NCBI RefSeq assembly: GCF_017876095.1
Contig: NZ_JAGINM010000004.1
Location: 62,001 to 126,000, forward strand
From: Azospirillum agricola
Lineage (GTDB): Bacteria; Pseudomonadota; Alphaproteobacteria; Azospirillales; Azospirillaceae
Length of the DNA stretch: 64,000 nucleotides
Direction: 5' to 3'
Of this stretch, positions 49,240 through 58,100 are shown piece after piece. Within the stretch, counting starts at the first letter, position 1, and every line of letters starts with the position of its first letter. Made by a program: the position numbers and the translations under genes. The notes below the pieces were generated by a model. It was not told the DNA's origin and searched no databases. It saw nothing but the letters and a program-made list of their open reading frames with translations.

Positions 49240-52209
49240 ATGGCCAAGCGCATGCTGGTGGACGCCACGCACCCGGAGGAAACCCGGGTCGCCGTGGTCA
49301 ATGGCAACCGGCTGGAAGAGCTCGATTTCGAGATCGCCAGCCGCAAGCAACTGAAGGGCAACATCTACCTCGCGAAAGTCACGCGGGTCGAGCCCTCGCT
49401 TCAGGCGGCCTTCGTGGAGTATGGCGGGAACCGCCACGGCTTCCTCGCCTTCTCCGAAATCCATCCCGACTACTACCGCATCCCGGTCGCCGACCGCGAG
49501 GCGCTTCTGGCCGAAGAGCGCCGCCTGGACGAACAGGCCGAGGCGCGCGCCGAAGCCGCCGCCGACGGCGCCGTGATGGCCGAGCCGGTCCGTCCGGAGC
49601 AGGTCGTCGAGGAATGGTCGCCGATGCCCTCCCCCATCGTTCCGGAGGCCGGCGAGAGCGAGGCGCCGGGCGCCGAGGGCAACGGCGAGAGCGACCAGGC
49701 GCCGGCCGAGCCGGCCGCCGAGGACGTCCCCGCGCCGGAGAACCCCGACGTCCTGGGCGGCGACGAGGAGGAAGAGGCCGAGGAGGTGCAGCGCCGCCGC
49801 ACCCGCCCGCTGCGCAGCTACAAGATCCAGGAGGTCGTGAAGCGCCGGCAGGTCATGCTGGTGCAGGTGACCAAGGAGGAGCGCGGCAACAAGGGCGCGG
49901 CCCTGACCACCTACCTGTCGCTGCCCGGCCGCTACTGCGTGCTGATGCCCAACACCGGGCGCGGCGGCGGGATCTCCCGCAAGATCACCAACCCGGCCGA
50001 CCGCAAGCGCCTGAAGGAGATCCTGTCGGATCTCGACATTCCCGACGGCATGGCGGTCATCCTGCGCACCGCCGGGCTGGAGCGTTCCAAGCCCGAGATC
50101 AAGCGCGACCTGGAATATCTCCTGCGCCTGTGGGACGACATCCGCGAGCAGACGCTGAAGTCGTCGGCGCCCTGCCTGATCTATGAAGAGGCCAACCTCA
50201 TCAAGCGGTCGATCCGCGACCTCTACTCGTCGGACATCGACGAGATCTGGGTCGAGGGCGAGGCCGGCCTGCGCACCGCGCGCGAGTTCATGGGCATGCT
50301 GATGCCCGGCCACACCAAGCGCGTCCAGCAGTACCGCGACGACACCATCCCGCTGTTCCACCGCTACCAGGTGGAAACGCAGATCGACGCGATCCACAGC
50401 CCGGTGGTGCAGCTGCGCTCCGGCGGCTACATCGTCATCAACCCGACCGAGGCGCTGGTCTCCATCGACGTCAACTCCGGGAAGTCCACCCGCGAGCGCA
50501 ACATCGAGGAAACCGCCTACAAGACCAACCTGGAGGCCGCCGACGAGGTGGCGCGCCAGCTGCGTCTGCGCGATCTCGCCGGCCTGATCGTCATCGACTT
50601 CATCGACATGGAGGAACCGCGCAACAACGCGTCGGTCGAGCGTCGCATGAAGGAGGCGATGAAGAACGACCGGGCGCGCATCCAGCTCGGCCGCATCTCC
50701 GCCTTCGGCCTCTTGGAGCTGTCGCGCCAGCGCCTGCGCCCGTCGCTGCTGGAGACCAACTTCGAGCGCTGCCCGCACTGCTCGGGCACCGGCGTCATCC
50801 GCTCGGTCGAGTCGGCGTCGCTGCACATCCTGCGCGCCATCGAGGAGGAGGGCATCCGCAAGCGCTCGGCCGAGATCACCATCTACGTGCCGACGCAGAT
50901 CGCCCTCTACATCCTCAACCAGAAGCGCGGCGAGCTGGCCAAGATCGAGGAGCGTCACGGCTTCCACGTCATGGTCCAGGCCGACGATTCGCTGATCGCC
51001 CCGGACCACCGCCTGGAGCGCAACCGCGCCCGCCTGCCCGACGAGGAAGGCCCGCTGGTCAGCGCCGACCGCGTGATGGCCGAGACCGACCGCGCGCTGG
51101 CCGCCGAGCCGGTCGAGGACACGGTCGAGGAGATCGAGTCCGAGGAGACCGCCGAGGGCGAGGAGGACGCCGCCGAGACCGAGCGCGCCGAGACCAACGG
51201 CGAGGCCGGTGGCGAGGATCGCCGTCGCCGTCGCCGTCGCCGTCGCGGCCGTGGCCGTGGCGAGCGCGAGGACGGCCGTGGTGAGGGCGCCGAAGGCGAG
51301 GGCGAGGCCGAGGGCCAGGACGAAGGCCAGGATGGGGAGACGGTCGAAACCGCCCTGCCCGTCGCGGCGCTCGACACCGGCGCCACCGCGACCGTCAGCG
51401 AGCCGACCGGCGAGGCCGAGGCCGACGACGGCGAGGAGGACGAGGAGGACGGCGGCGAGGAGACCGGCGAGCGCGGTGCCGACGGGCGCAAGAAGCGCCG
51501 CCGCGGCAAGCGTGGCGGTCGCCGGCGCACCCGCCGCGATGGCGTCGAAGGCTCCGATGAGGCTGTCGCGGCCGAGTCGGACGCCGAAGCCGCTCCCGTC
51601 GCGGAGACGCCGGCCCCGACTCCGGCCGCGCCCGCCGAGGCGATCGACCTCGACTGGATCCTGACGGGCGAAACCCCGGCGGCGGTCGAGGAGACGGCTG
51701 CCCAGGAGACGGTCGTGACGGAAGCTCCGGCCGCCGCTCCGGTCGCCGAGGAGGCCAAGCCGGCCCCGAGGAGCCGCCGCAAGGCCGCCGCCAAGACCGC
51801 AGCCGCCGTCGAGGCGCCCCCGGCTCCGGTGGTGACCGAGGAGGCCAAGCCGGCTCCCAAGGGCCGCCGCAAGGCCGCCGCCAAGACCGCAGCCGCCGTC
51901 GAGGCGCCGCCGGCTCCGGTGGTGACCGAGGAGGCCAAGCCGGCTCCCAAGGGCCGCCGCAAGGCCGCCGCCAAGACCGCCGCCGCCGTCGAGGCGCCGC
52001 CGGCCCCGGTGGTGACCGAGGAGGCCGCTCCGGCCAAGAAGCCGGCGCGCAAGCGCAAGACCGCGGCCGAAGCGCCGGTCGAGGCGCCGCCCGCCCCGGC
52101 TCCGGTCGTGGTCGAGGAAACCGCCGCTCCGGCCGCGGAGACTCCGGCCCCCGAGGCCGCCCCGGACGCGTCCACCGAAAAGCCCCGCCGGGGCTGGTGG
52201 CGCCGCTAA
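49240..52209 (+). CDS. rne: ribonuclease E
   Basis: RNase E, 989 residues. The S1 RNA-binding domain begins near residue 35 (KGNIYLAKVTRVEPSLQAAFVEYG, in part: KGNIYLAKVTRVEPSLQAAF) and is interrupted by an acidic insert at about 100-185, as in other alphaproteobacteria. Catalytic magnesium ligands are Asp410 (VSIDVNSGKSTR) and Asp453 (VIDFIDME). The zinc-link is CPHC at 511-514. From about residue 620 the protein is disordered: an Arg-rich stretch near 660-690 likely binds RNA, and the C-terminus carries three 30-residue repeats. It initiates mRNA decay and rRNA/tRNA processing and scaffolds the degradosome. Confidence 0.97.
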   Translation: MAKRMLVDATHPEETRVAVVNGNRLEELDFEIASRKQLKGNIYLAKVTRVEPSLQAAFVEYGGNRHGFLAFSEIHPDYYRIPVADREALLAEERRLDEQAEARAEAAADGAVMAEPVRPEQVVEEWSPMPSPIVPEAGESEAPGAEGNGESDQAPAEPAAEDVPAPENPDVLGGDEEEEAEEVQRRRTRPLRSYKIQEVVKRRQVMLVQVTKEERGNKGAALTTYLSLPGRYCVLMPNTGRGGGISRKITNPADRKRLKEILSDLDIPDGMAVILRTAGLERSKPEIKRDLEYLLRLWDDIREQTLKSSAPCLIYEEANLIKRSIRDLYSSDIDEIWVEGEAGLRTAREFMGMLMPGHTKRVQQYRDDTIPLFHRYQVETQIDAIHSPVVQLRSGGYIVINPTEALVSIDVNSGKSTRERNIEETAYKTNLEAADEVARQLRLRDLAGLIVIDFIDMEEPRNNASVERRMKEAMKNDRARIQLGRISAFGLLELSRQRLRPSLLETNFERCPHCSGTGVIRSVESASLHILRAIEEEGIRKRSAEITIYVPTQIALYILNQKRGELAKIEERHGFHVMVQADDSLIAPDHRLERNRARLPDEEGPLVSADRVMAETDRALAAEPVEDTVEEIESEETAEGEEDAAETERAETNGEAGGEDRRRRRRRRRGRGRGEREDGRGEGAEGEGEAEGQDEGQDGETVETALPVAALDTGATATVSEPTGEAEADDGEEDEEDGGEETGERGADGRKKRRRGKRGGRRRTRRDGVEGSDEAVAAESDAEAAPVAETPAPTPAAPAEAIDLDWILTGETPAAVEETAAQETVVTEAPAAAPVAEEAKPAPRSRRKAAAKTAAAVEAPPAPVVTEEAKPAPKGRRKAAAKTAAAVEAPPAPVVTEEAKPAPKGRRKAAAKTAAAVEAPPAPVVTEEAAPAKKPARKRKTAAEAPVEAPPAPAPVVVEETAAPAAETPAPEAAPDASTEKPRRGWWRR
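51748..52017 (+). repeat. 90-bp tandem repeat in rne (three copies)
   Basis: Three in-frame 90-bp units (51748-51837, 51838-51927, 51928-52017) and a partial fourth encode EEAKPAPKGRRKAAAKTAAA plus VEAPPAPVVT. The units are nearly identical at DNA level, pointing to recent expansion. Each gives a basic KGRRKAAAK patch in the disordered tail. Confidence 0.9.
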
Positions 52210-52235
52210 GCGCACCGGGTGAGTTCGAGACAGGG

Positions 52236-52259
52236 AAAGGCGCCGAAAGGCGCCTTTTT
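52236..52259 (+). terminator. rne terminator
   Basis: Stem AAAGGCGCC/GGCGCCTTT with GAAA loop and TTTTT, 27 bases after the rne stop. Confidence 0.9.
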
Positions 52260-52401
52260 CTGTTTCGGAGCGCCACCACACGCGCAGCGTCCCGCTCGTC
52301 GGCAACGGGCAGACCCTTGGCAATCGAAGAATTAATAAAAATTTAACATCATCAACCCGAGGCTGTATCCAAAAGTGGAGCTCACTCGGAGGAACGACAC
52401 C

Positions 52402-53355
52402 ATGGGGATTTCGGCTTCGGCGGGCTACACGCCGCAACTGAACAGCGCCGCGCTGGCCTCGGCTCAGAAACCGGCATCCGCCGCCCCGGCGAAGGCCGCT
52501 CCCTCCCCCCAGGCCGCGTCCTCCGTGGAGGTGTCCGTCGTCGTCAGCCTGTCCGTCCAGGCCCAGGCGATGATGAGCAGCCGGGAGCCGGCCGCAGCCT
52601 CCTCGTCCCCCTACGCCCGCTATTTCCCCACGCGCGACGGCAAGCCCGCCACCGCGCTCGCCCGCGCCGTGTCCGATCCGGGCGCCGAATCCCTTTCCGC
52701 CGGCAAGAGCCTCGCCGATGTCGCCAAGAGCGCGCGGGCCAGCATGGACGCCCAGTACAAGGCGATGGAAAAGGAAGGCAAGCCGTTCGACTTCAACAGT
52801 TTCGAGGGCAGGGACTGGTATTCCCTGATGGGGGATCTCGACCGCCGCGCGCTCCACGCGGTCAGCAGCAACGCCGACGGCCTGTTCAGCAAACAGGAGC
52901 AGGACATGGCCCAATCCATCATGTCCCAGCAGCAGGGTTTGGCGATGGGGCTCTACAACGGCCCGATCAGCCAGGAGGGAAGTTTCGTCGACCCCCACGG
53001 GGGCGACAACGCCGCGCGCATGAAGGCCGGCGTCGCCTTCCTCGACAAGGTCAGCGCCGACGAGAAGACATCGGTCCCCTGGGCGGTGAATCGCGCGTCG
53101 GCCCAGACCTCCTACGAATGGATCATGTCGGACCGGGACGAGCCCACGGAGAATCTGGACAGCGACGTCCCCCTGGCCAAGCTTCTGAAGAGCGCCATGG
53201 CCACGATGAAGGGCGATTCCGAGCGCGGCATCTCCTCGGGCCGCATCGAAACCATCGAGGACATAAAGCAGCAGGCCTGGTTCAAGGGCTTCGAGGATCG
53301 GCTCGGACCGGCCATCCAGGCGACGCGGAAGCAACTGCTGCCCGACGCCGCCTGA
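52402..53355 (+). CDS. protein of unknown function
   Basis: A 317-residue protein without signal peptide, membrane helix or recognised domain. The first 70 residues are Ala/Ser/Pro-rich, with VEVSVVVSLSVQAQAMMSS; the rest is mixed alpha/polar (ADGLFSKQEQDMAQSIMSQQ, DRDEPTENLDSDVPLAKLL). ATG at 52402 has GGAGG nine bases upstream, better than the frame opening at 52375. An AT-rich stretch (52326-52349) just upstream probably holds the promoter. It is a single-gene unit with its own terminator. Confidence 0.8.
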   Translation: MGISASAGYTPQLNSAALASAQKPASAAPAKAAPSPQAASSVEVSVVVSLSVQAQAMMSSREPAAASSSPYARYFPTRDGKPATALARAVSDPGAESLSAGKSLADVAKSARASMDAQYKAMEKEGKPFDFNSFEGRDWYSLMGDLDRRALHAVSSNADGLFSKQEQDMAQSIMSQQQGLAMGLYNGPISQEGSFVDPHGGDNAARMKAGVAFLDKVSADEKTSVPWAVNRASAQTSYEWIMSDRDEPTENLDSDVPLAKLLKSAMATMKGDSERGISSGRIETIEDIKQQAWFKGFEDRLGPAIQATRKQLLPDAA

Positions 53356-53427
53356 TCGGGCCTTGCCGGGCCAGGCCGGTTGCGAATCGGCGTGGAACCG
53401 GTAAAAGTCGATCCGTGCAAACCGGAT

Positions 53428-53456
53428 GGGGCGCCTCCTGGCGCCCTTTTCCTTTT
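53428..53456 (+). terminator. terminator of unknown gene
   Basis: Stem GGGCGCC/GGCGCCC, loop TCCT, followed by TTTTCCTTTT. Confidence 0.8.
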
Positions 53457-53498
53457 GGGCGCGTTGTTCCTGCGACCCCGCCCGATCCCACAGGTTCC

Positions 53499-54053
53499 AT
53501 GATGAGCAAAGCCTTCACCCGCGAGAACGACTCGCCCGACGACGACGAACTCGACGATCCCGAGCCCTTGCCGAGAGGGCTGAAGAACTACATGACCCCG
53601 CCGGGCTTCCAGAAGATGCAGGAGGAGCTGCGCCACCTCCTGCGCGTCGAGCGCCCGAAGGTGGTCGAGGTGGTGTCCTGGGCCGCCGGCAACGGCGACC
53701 GCTCGGAGAACGGCGATTACCTCTACGGCAAGAAACGCCTGCGCGAGATCGACCGCCGCATCCGCTTCCTGAACAAGCGGCTGGAATCGGCGACGGTGGT
53801 CAACCCGCAGGACCAGAAGAACCGCGAGCAGGTCTTCTTCGGCGCGACCGTCACCTACGAACGCGGCGACGGCACCGAGAACACCATCACCATCGTCGGC
53901 GTCGACGAGGTCGATTCGGACCGCGGGCATGTCAGCTGGATTTCACCCATCGCCCGCGCCCTGCTGAAGGCGCGCGAGGGCGATCTGGTGGAGGTGCGCA
54001 CCCCCGCCGGGCTGGAGCGCATCGAGGTGGTGGAGATCCGCTACGCCGGCTGA
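53499..54053 (+). CDS. greB: transcription elongation factor GreB
   Basis: A 184-residue GreA/GreB family factor. The coiled-coil tip carries GNGDRSENGDYLYGKKRLRE, with the acidic residues that stimulate transcript cleavage by RNA polymerase, and the text KKRLREIDRRIRFLNKRLE follows GreB rather than GreA. The C-terminal FKBP-like domain ends in VEVRTPAGLERIEVVEI. An acidic N-terminal tail (NDSPDDDELDDPEPL) is extra. Starts ATGATG at 53499. Rescues backtracked polymerase. Confidence 0.93.
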   Translation: MMSKAFTRENDSPDDDELDDPEPLPRGLKNYMTPPGFQKMQEELRHLLRVERPKVVEVVSWAAGNGDRSENGDYLYGKKRLREIDRRIRFLNKRLESATVVNPQDQKNREQVFFGATVTYERGDGTENTITIVGVDEVDSDRGHVSWISPIARALLKAREGDLVEVRTPAGLERIEVVEIRYAG

Positions 54054-54096
54054 CGGCGCTGGCCGTCCCGACAGCCGTCCCGCCGGCGGGCTGCGG

Positions 54097-54975
54097 TCAC
54101 TCGGCCGCCCGCTGGAGGGGGCCGAGACCGGCGTGGAGGGCGGCGTGCCCGGCGATGCGGCGGACCAGTTCGCCGATCTCGCCCTTCAGACGGTCGAAGC
54201 CCTCGTGACGCTCCAGCGTCTCCTCGTTCATGTAGAGGCGCCGGTTGATCTCGAGCTGGACCGAATGGCGCCCGCGCGCCGGATCGCCGTAGCGGCCGAT
54301 CAGCTCGACTCCCTTGTAGGGATCGTTGATCGCCACCCGGTGGCCGAAGCCGCGCAGGCTCTCGGCCAGCATCCGCACGAACCCCGGCTCGCTGGTGGTG
54401 CCGTCGCGGTCGCCGATGACGAAATCCGCCGCCAGCGGATCACTCGCGTTCGGCCCCAGGGTCGAGGGCATGGAATGGCAGTTGACGTGCCAGACCGCCC
54501 CGAACCGTTCGGCCAACCCGTCCAGCACGCTGCGCATCTGGTGATGGTAGGGGCGGTAGTAGCGGTCGATCCGCTCCGCCACCACGGACGCCGGCAGCTT
54601 GCCGTCGTAGAGCGGCTGGCCGGGCCGCAGCATGCTGCGGATCAGCCCCATGCCCATGGCGCTGCGGCCGGTCGGGCGCAGCGGCGTCGGCCAGACGCCG
54701 TCGATCTGGCCCGGGTCGATGTCGTCCGCCGCCCGGTTCACGTCGATGCAGGTGCGCGGGAACAGCGCGCAGAGCAGCGTCGCCCCATGCTCGGGAGCGG
54801 CGGCGAACAGCTCCTCGACATGGGTGTCCTCGGCCTGGCGCAGGACCGGCAGCGGGCAGACGAAGCGGAAATCCCGTGGGTAGACGCTGCCGCTGTGCGG
54901 CGAATCGAACAGGACCGGCAAGCGCGGCCCGACCGGATCGTTGCGGACGAGCACGTCCTCGATCACGAAACTCAT
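54097..54975 (-). CDS. N-formylglutamate amidohydrolase family protein
   Basis: A 292-residue enzyme of the N-formylglutamate amidohydrolase family (HutG-2 type). Zinc-site and fold motifs: LFDSPHSGSVYP, TCIDVNRAADDIDP, WHVNCHSMPS, HSVQLEINRRLYM. It would release formate from N-formyl-glutamate at the end of histidine degradation, or act on related N-formyl amino acids. ATG at 54975 has GGGAG upstream; the longer frame adds nine residues. No hut genes are adjacent, so its substrate is open. Confidence 0.9.
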   Translation of the reverse strand: MSFVIEDVLVRNDPVGPRLPVLFDSPHSGSVYPRDFRFVCPLPVLRQAEDTHVEELFAAAPEHGATLLCALFPRTCIDVNRAADDIDPGQIDGVWPTPLRPTGRSAMGMGLIRSMLRPGQPLYDGKLPASVVAERIDRYYRPYHHQMRSVLDGLAERFGAVWHVNCHSMPSTLGPNASDPLAADFVIGDRDGTTSEPGFVRMLAESLRGFGHRVAINDPYKGVELIGRYGDPARGRHSVQLEINRRLYMNEETLERHEGFDRLKGEIGELVRRIAGHAALHAGLGPLQRAAE

Positions 54976-55227
54976 CGGCGGCTCCCGTCCGGCCTGTGGC
55001 ATCGTGCCGCAACGCGGCCCGCCGATCCTATAACCGATGCGTCAAGCGGCCGTCGACCGGAAAAGCGTCACGGGACCGCAACGCAACCTCCACATCCCGG
55101 CTCCGCAAAGGGGTTTTGGAAAGGGGCTCCGCAAGGGCGCCCCCGAAGGACGGGCTTCGACACTGGCGCGGCGGCGATTGGTTCGCCATACTGACGGGGA
55201 ACGGCCCACCGCTGTTGAGCCCGCCGC

Positions 55228-56181
55228 TTGACCGACCCCCTCTTCGCCCCCGTCGAACTCACCCCGCCGGACATCGCGCCCTACCGGCGCGGCAACACCG
55301 GCATCGACCACGTCACCAGCCTGACGGCGGACGAGCCGGGGCCGCACGTCGTGCTGAACGCGCTGGTCCACGGCAACGAGATCTCCGGAGCCATCGCGCT
55401 CGACGCGCTGTTCCGCATGGGGGTGCGGCCGCGCCGGGGGCGGCTCAGCCTGGTCTTCGCCAACACCGCCGCCTACCGGCTGTTCGACCGGCAGAATCCC
55501 TACGCCTCGCGCTTCATCGACGAGGATTTCAACCGCATCTGGTCGCCGGAGCTCCTCGACGGCCGGCGCGACAGCGTCGAGCTGCGCCGCGCCCGGCAGT
55601 TGCGGCCGGTCTACGAATCGGCCGACCTGCTGCTCGACCTGCATTCGATGACCGCCGACACCGCGCCGCTGACCCTGTGCGGGCAGACCGGCCGGGGCCG
55701 CGATCTGGCGCTCGGCCTGCGCTACCCGGCCTGGATCGTCGCCGACGGCGGCCATGCCGGGGGGCGCCGGCTGATCGATTACGGCGCCTTCGCCGAGATG
55801 GAGGGCTGCCGCACCGCCATCCTGGTCGAATGCGGCCAGCATTGGCGGACGGAGACGGCGGTGGTGGCGCTGGAAAGCTGCCTGCGCCTGCTGCTCGGGC
55901 TGGAGATGCTGGATCCGGACCTCGCCGGGCCGCGTCTGAAGACACGCGCCGATCCCCAGCGCATCGTCGCCGTGACCGACGCGGTCACCGCCGACAGCGA
56001 GCATTTCCGCTTCACCGCCCCCTTCGTCGGCATGGAGGTGATCGGGCGCGCCGGCACCACCATCGGCTGGGACGGCGACCGTTCGATCCGCACCCCCTAC
56101 GACGACTGCGTGCTGATCATGCCGGCCCGCCGGGTGAAGGCCGGCCAGACCGCCGTCCGGCTCGGCCGCATCGTCGGCTGA
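55228..56181 (+). CDS. succinylglutamate desuccinylase/aspartoacylase family protein
   Basis: A 317-residue M14-type zinc hydrolase. Zinc ligands are His48 and Glu51 (HGNEISG) and His139 (LDLHSMT); LVECGQHW supplies the catalytic Glu. The C-terminal beta domain ends the protein. The start is a TTG at 55228 because no ATG or GTG lies near the domain start and the ribosome-binding site is weak. Divergent to the N-formylglutamate amidohydrolase gene; both hydrolyse N-acyl amino acids, suggesting linked roles. Confidence 0.87.
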   Translation: MTDPLFAPVELTPPDIAPYRRGNTGIDHVTSLTADEPGPHVVLNALVHGNEISGAIALDALFRMGVRPRRGRLSLVFANTAAYRLFDRQNPYASRFIDEDFNRIWSPELLDGRRDSVELRRARQLRPVYESADLLLDLHSMTADTAPLTLCGQTGRGRDLALGLRYPAWIVADGGHAGGRRLIDYGAFAEMEGCRTAILVECGQHWRTETAVVALESCLRLLLGLEMLDPDLAGPRLKTRADPQRIVAVTDAVTADSEHFRFTAPFVGMEVIGRAGTTIGWDGDRSIRTPYDDCVLIMPARRVKAGQTAVRLGRIVG

Positions 56182-56217
56182 GTCCGGAACGGCCCGGGGA
56201 ACGGCCCGGTCCGGCGG

Positions 56218-56748
56218 CTATTTCGCCGCCGGCTTGCCCTTGGCCCACTGGGCGTTGGCGCTGAACAGCGGCACGGTCGAGATCGACATCTTGGCCGAGG
56301 CGTCCTTCACCTGACGGCTGTACACGATGTAGACCAGCGTGTCGTTCAAACGGTCGTAGATGCGCCGGATGGCGATCGACTTGAAGATCAGGCTCTTCCG
56401 TTCGGAGAAGACCTCCTCCCCCTTCGCCGACAGCTCGATGTCGCCGACGGAGACCGGCCCGGTCTGGCGGCAGGCGATCGAGGCGTTCGACGGGTCCTCG
56501 AACCAGTTTCCCTTGGTCAGACGGTCGATCATGCTGCGGTCGAAATCGACCAGATGGCAGGTCACGCCCTTGACCTTCGGATCCTCGACGGCCTGGACCT
56601 CCAGCCCGTTGCCGGTCCAGTCGTTGGAAAAGCGGCCGACCACGGCGTCGGCGGCGGCCGGGCGGGCGGCGACCAGCGCCGGCATCAGCGCAAGGGCGAG
56701 AACCAAAAGGCCGCGACGAACGTTCATCGGGGGAAACGGGCTGCGCAT
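56218..56748 (-). CDS. creA: CreA family periplasmic protein
   Basis: A 169-176 residue protein with signal peptide (RRGLLVLALALMPALVAARP). The CreA family pattern is clear: DWTGNGLEVQAVEDPKVKGV, CHLVDFDRSMIDRLTKGNWF, DPSNASIACRQTGPV, VYIVYSRQVKDASAK. Two starts are possible: 56748 (GGAG upstream) and 56727. The family is widespread and periplasmic, but its biochemical role is not known. Confidence 0.92.
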   Translation of the reverse strand: MRSPFPPMNVRRGLLVLALALMPALVAARPAAADAVVGRFSNDWTGNGLEVQAVEDPKVKGVTCHLVDFDRSMIDRLTKGNWFEDPSNASIACRQTGPVSVGDIELSAKGEEVFSERKSLIFKSIAIRRIYDRLNDTLVYIVYSRQVKDASAKMSISTVPLFSANAQWAKGKPAAK

Positions 56749-56870
56749 CGCGACGGGGTCTCCGGCAAGGACGGGCCGGGACCGCAGGGCGCCGTCCCGG
56801 AAAGCACTCCCCTAGATCGGAGGACCGCGCCCCGCCGTCAAGCGCCGTCCCCCGGAGTCCCGGCCCCGCG

Positions 56871-58061
56871 ATGAACGACCGCCCCCCCGCCACCCCCCGC
56901 CTGTCCACCATCCCCGGCGGCGCACCCGCAGGCTCCCCCGGCGCGTCCGACAACCTGCCCCCGGCACCCGGCACGCCGGAGCCGGCGGCCGATCCGGTGC
57001 CGCCGCCGAGGACCCCGCGCGACCCGGCCACCATCGCGCTGGTCGGGCTGTTCGTGATCGCCCTGCTCTTCACGCTGTATTTCGGGCGCGACGTGCTGCT
57101 GCCGATCATGCTGGCGCTGATCCTCAGCTTCCTGCTGCGACCGCTGGTCCGCGCGCTCTACCGCATCGGCATCCCCGAGGGGCTGGGGGCGGCGGTGATG
57201 GTGCTGCTGGTCTTCGGCGGCGGGGCGCTGGCGGTCTACACCCTGTCGGGCCCGGCGGCGGACTGGATCAACCGCATGCCGCGCGTCCTGCACGAGCTGG
57301 AGTTCAAGCTGGGCGACGTCCGCGCCGGCATCGAGCGCGCCCGCGAGGCCTCCCGCCAGATCGAGCAGATCACCAGCAGCTCCGCCGATCCCAACGGCCC
57401 CGTCCGCGAGGTGGTGGTGCGCGGCCCGACCCTGATGGAACAGGCGGCCAACCAGGTGGAGGGCTTCATCGCCAACGTCGTCATCCTGCTGGTGCTGCTG
57501 TATTTCTTCCTGGCGCGCGGACGCAACAGCCTGGAGGCGCTGATCGGGACCATGCGCAGCGTCGACGACCGCGTCCATTACGCGATGGTGGCGGCGACGC
57601 TGCAACAGAACATCGCCGTCTATCTGCTGACCATCACCGTCATCAACACCATGCTGGGGGTGGCGACCGGCGTCGTGATGTGGATGTGGGGCCTGCCCAA
57701 CCCGGCCTTGTGGGGGGTCATGGTGGCGGTGGCAAACTACATCCCCTTCATCGGGCCGGCGGTGATGACCGGGGTGCTGTTCCTGGTGTCGGTGCTGACC
57801 TTCGACGGGCTCGGCACCATCATCCTGCCGCCGCTGTCCTTCGTGGCGATCACGACGATCGAGGGGAATTTCCTGACGCCGATGATCGTCGGCCGCCGGC
57901 TGTCGCTGAACCCCATCGCGGTGTTCGTGTCGATCCTGTTCTGGGGCTGGCTGTGGGGGATCCCCGGCGCGCTGCTGGCGGTGCCGATCCTCGCCATCCT
58001 GAAGATCCTGTTCGACGCGCACGAGCCGATGAAGCCCATCGGCGCCCTGCTGGGGGACTGA
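56871..58061 (+). CDS. AI-2E/PerM family permease
   Basis: A 396-residue membrane protein with about eight helices, of the AI-2E transporter (PerM) superfamily. A Pro-rich cytoplasmic N-terminus of 50 residues precedes ALVGLFVIALLFTLYFGRDV; later signatures include WGLPNPALWGVMVAVANYIP, IGPAVM and EGNFLTPMIVGRRLSLNP. Family members export autoinducer-2, act as sodium/proton antiporters, or have unknown substrates, so the role is open. Confidence 0.9.
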   Translation: MNDRPPATPRLSTIPGGAPAGSPGASDNLPPAPGTPEPAADPVPPPRTPRDPATIALVGLFVIALLFTLYFGRDVLLPIMLALILSFLLRPLVRALYRIGIPEGLGAAVMVLLVFGGGALAVYTLSGPAADWINRMPRVLHELEFKLGDVRAGIERAREASRQIEQITSSSADPNGPVREVVVRGPTLMEQAANQVEGFIANVVILLVLLYFFLARGRNSLEALIGTMRSVDDRVHYAMVAATLQQNIAVYLLTITVINTMLGVATGVVMWMWGLPNPALWGVMVAVANYIPFIGPAVMTGVLFLVSVLTFDGLGTIILPPLSFVAITTIEGNFLTPMIVGRRLSLNPIAVFVSILFWGWLWGIPGALLAVPILAILKILFDAHEPMKPIGALLGD

Positions 58062-58100
58062 GCCCGGAGCGCCGCGCAAGCGCCGCCCCCCGCCGGCCAC

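Noticed and set aside
47293..53334. A 2013-codon minus-strand open frame running through the amidase and antisense to rne and the gene at 52402.
   Set aside because: Only the part from 48672 downward has amidase homology. The rest is a high-GC antisense frame with Leu/Gly/Arg-biased composition and no domain.
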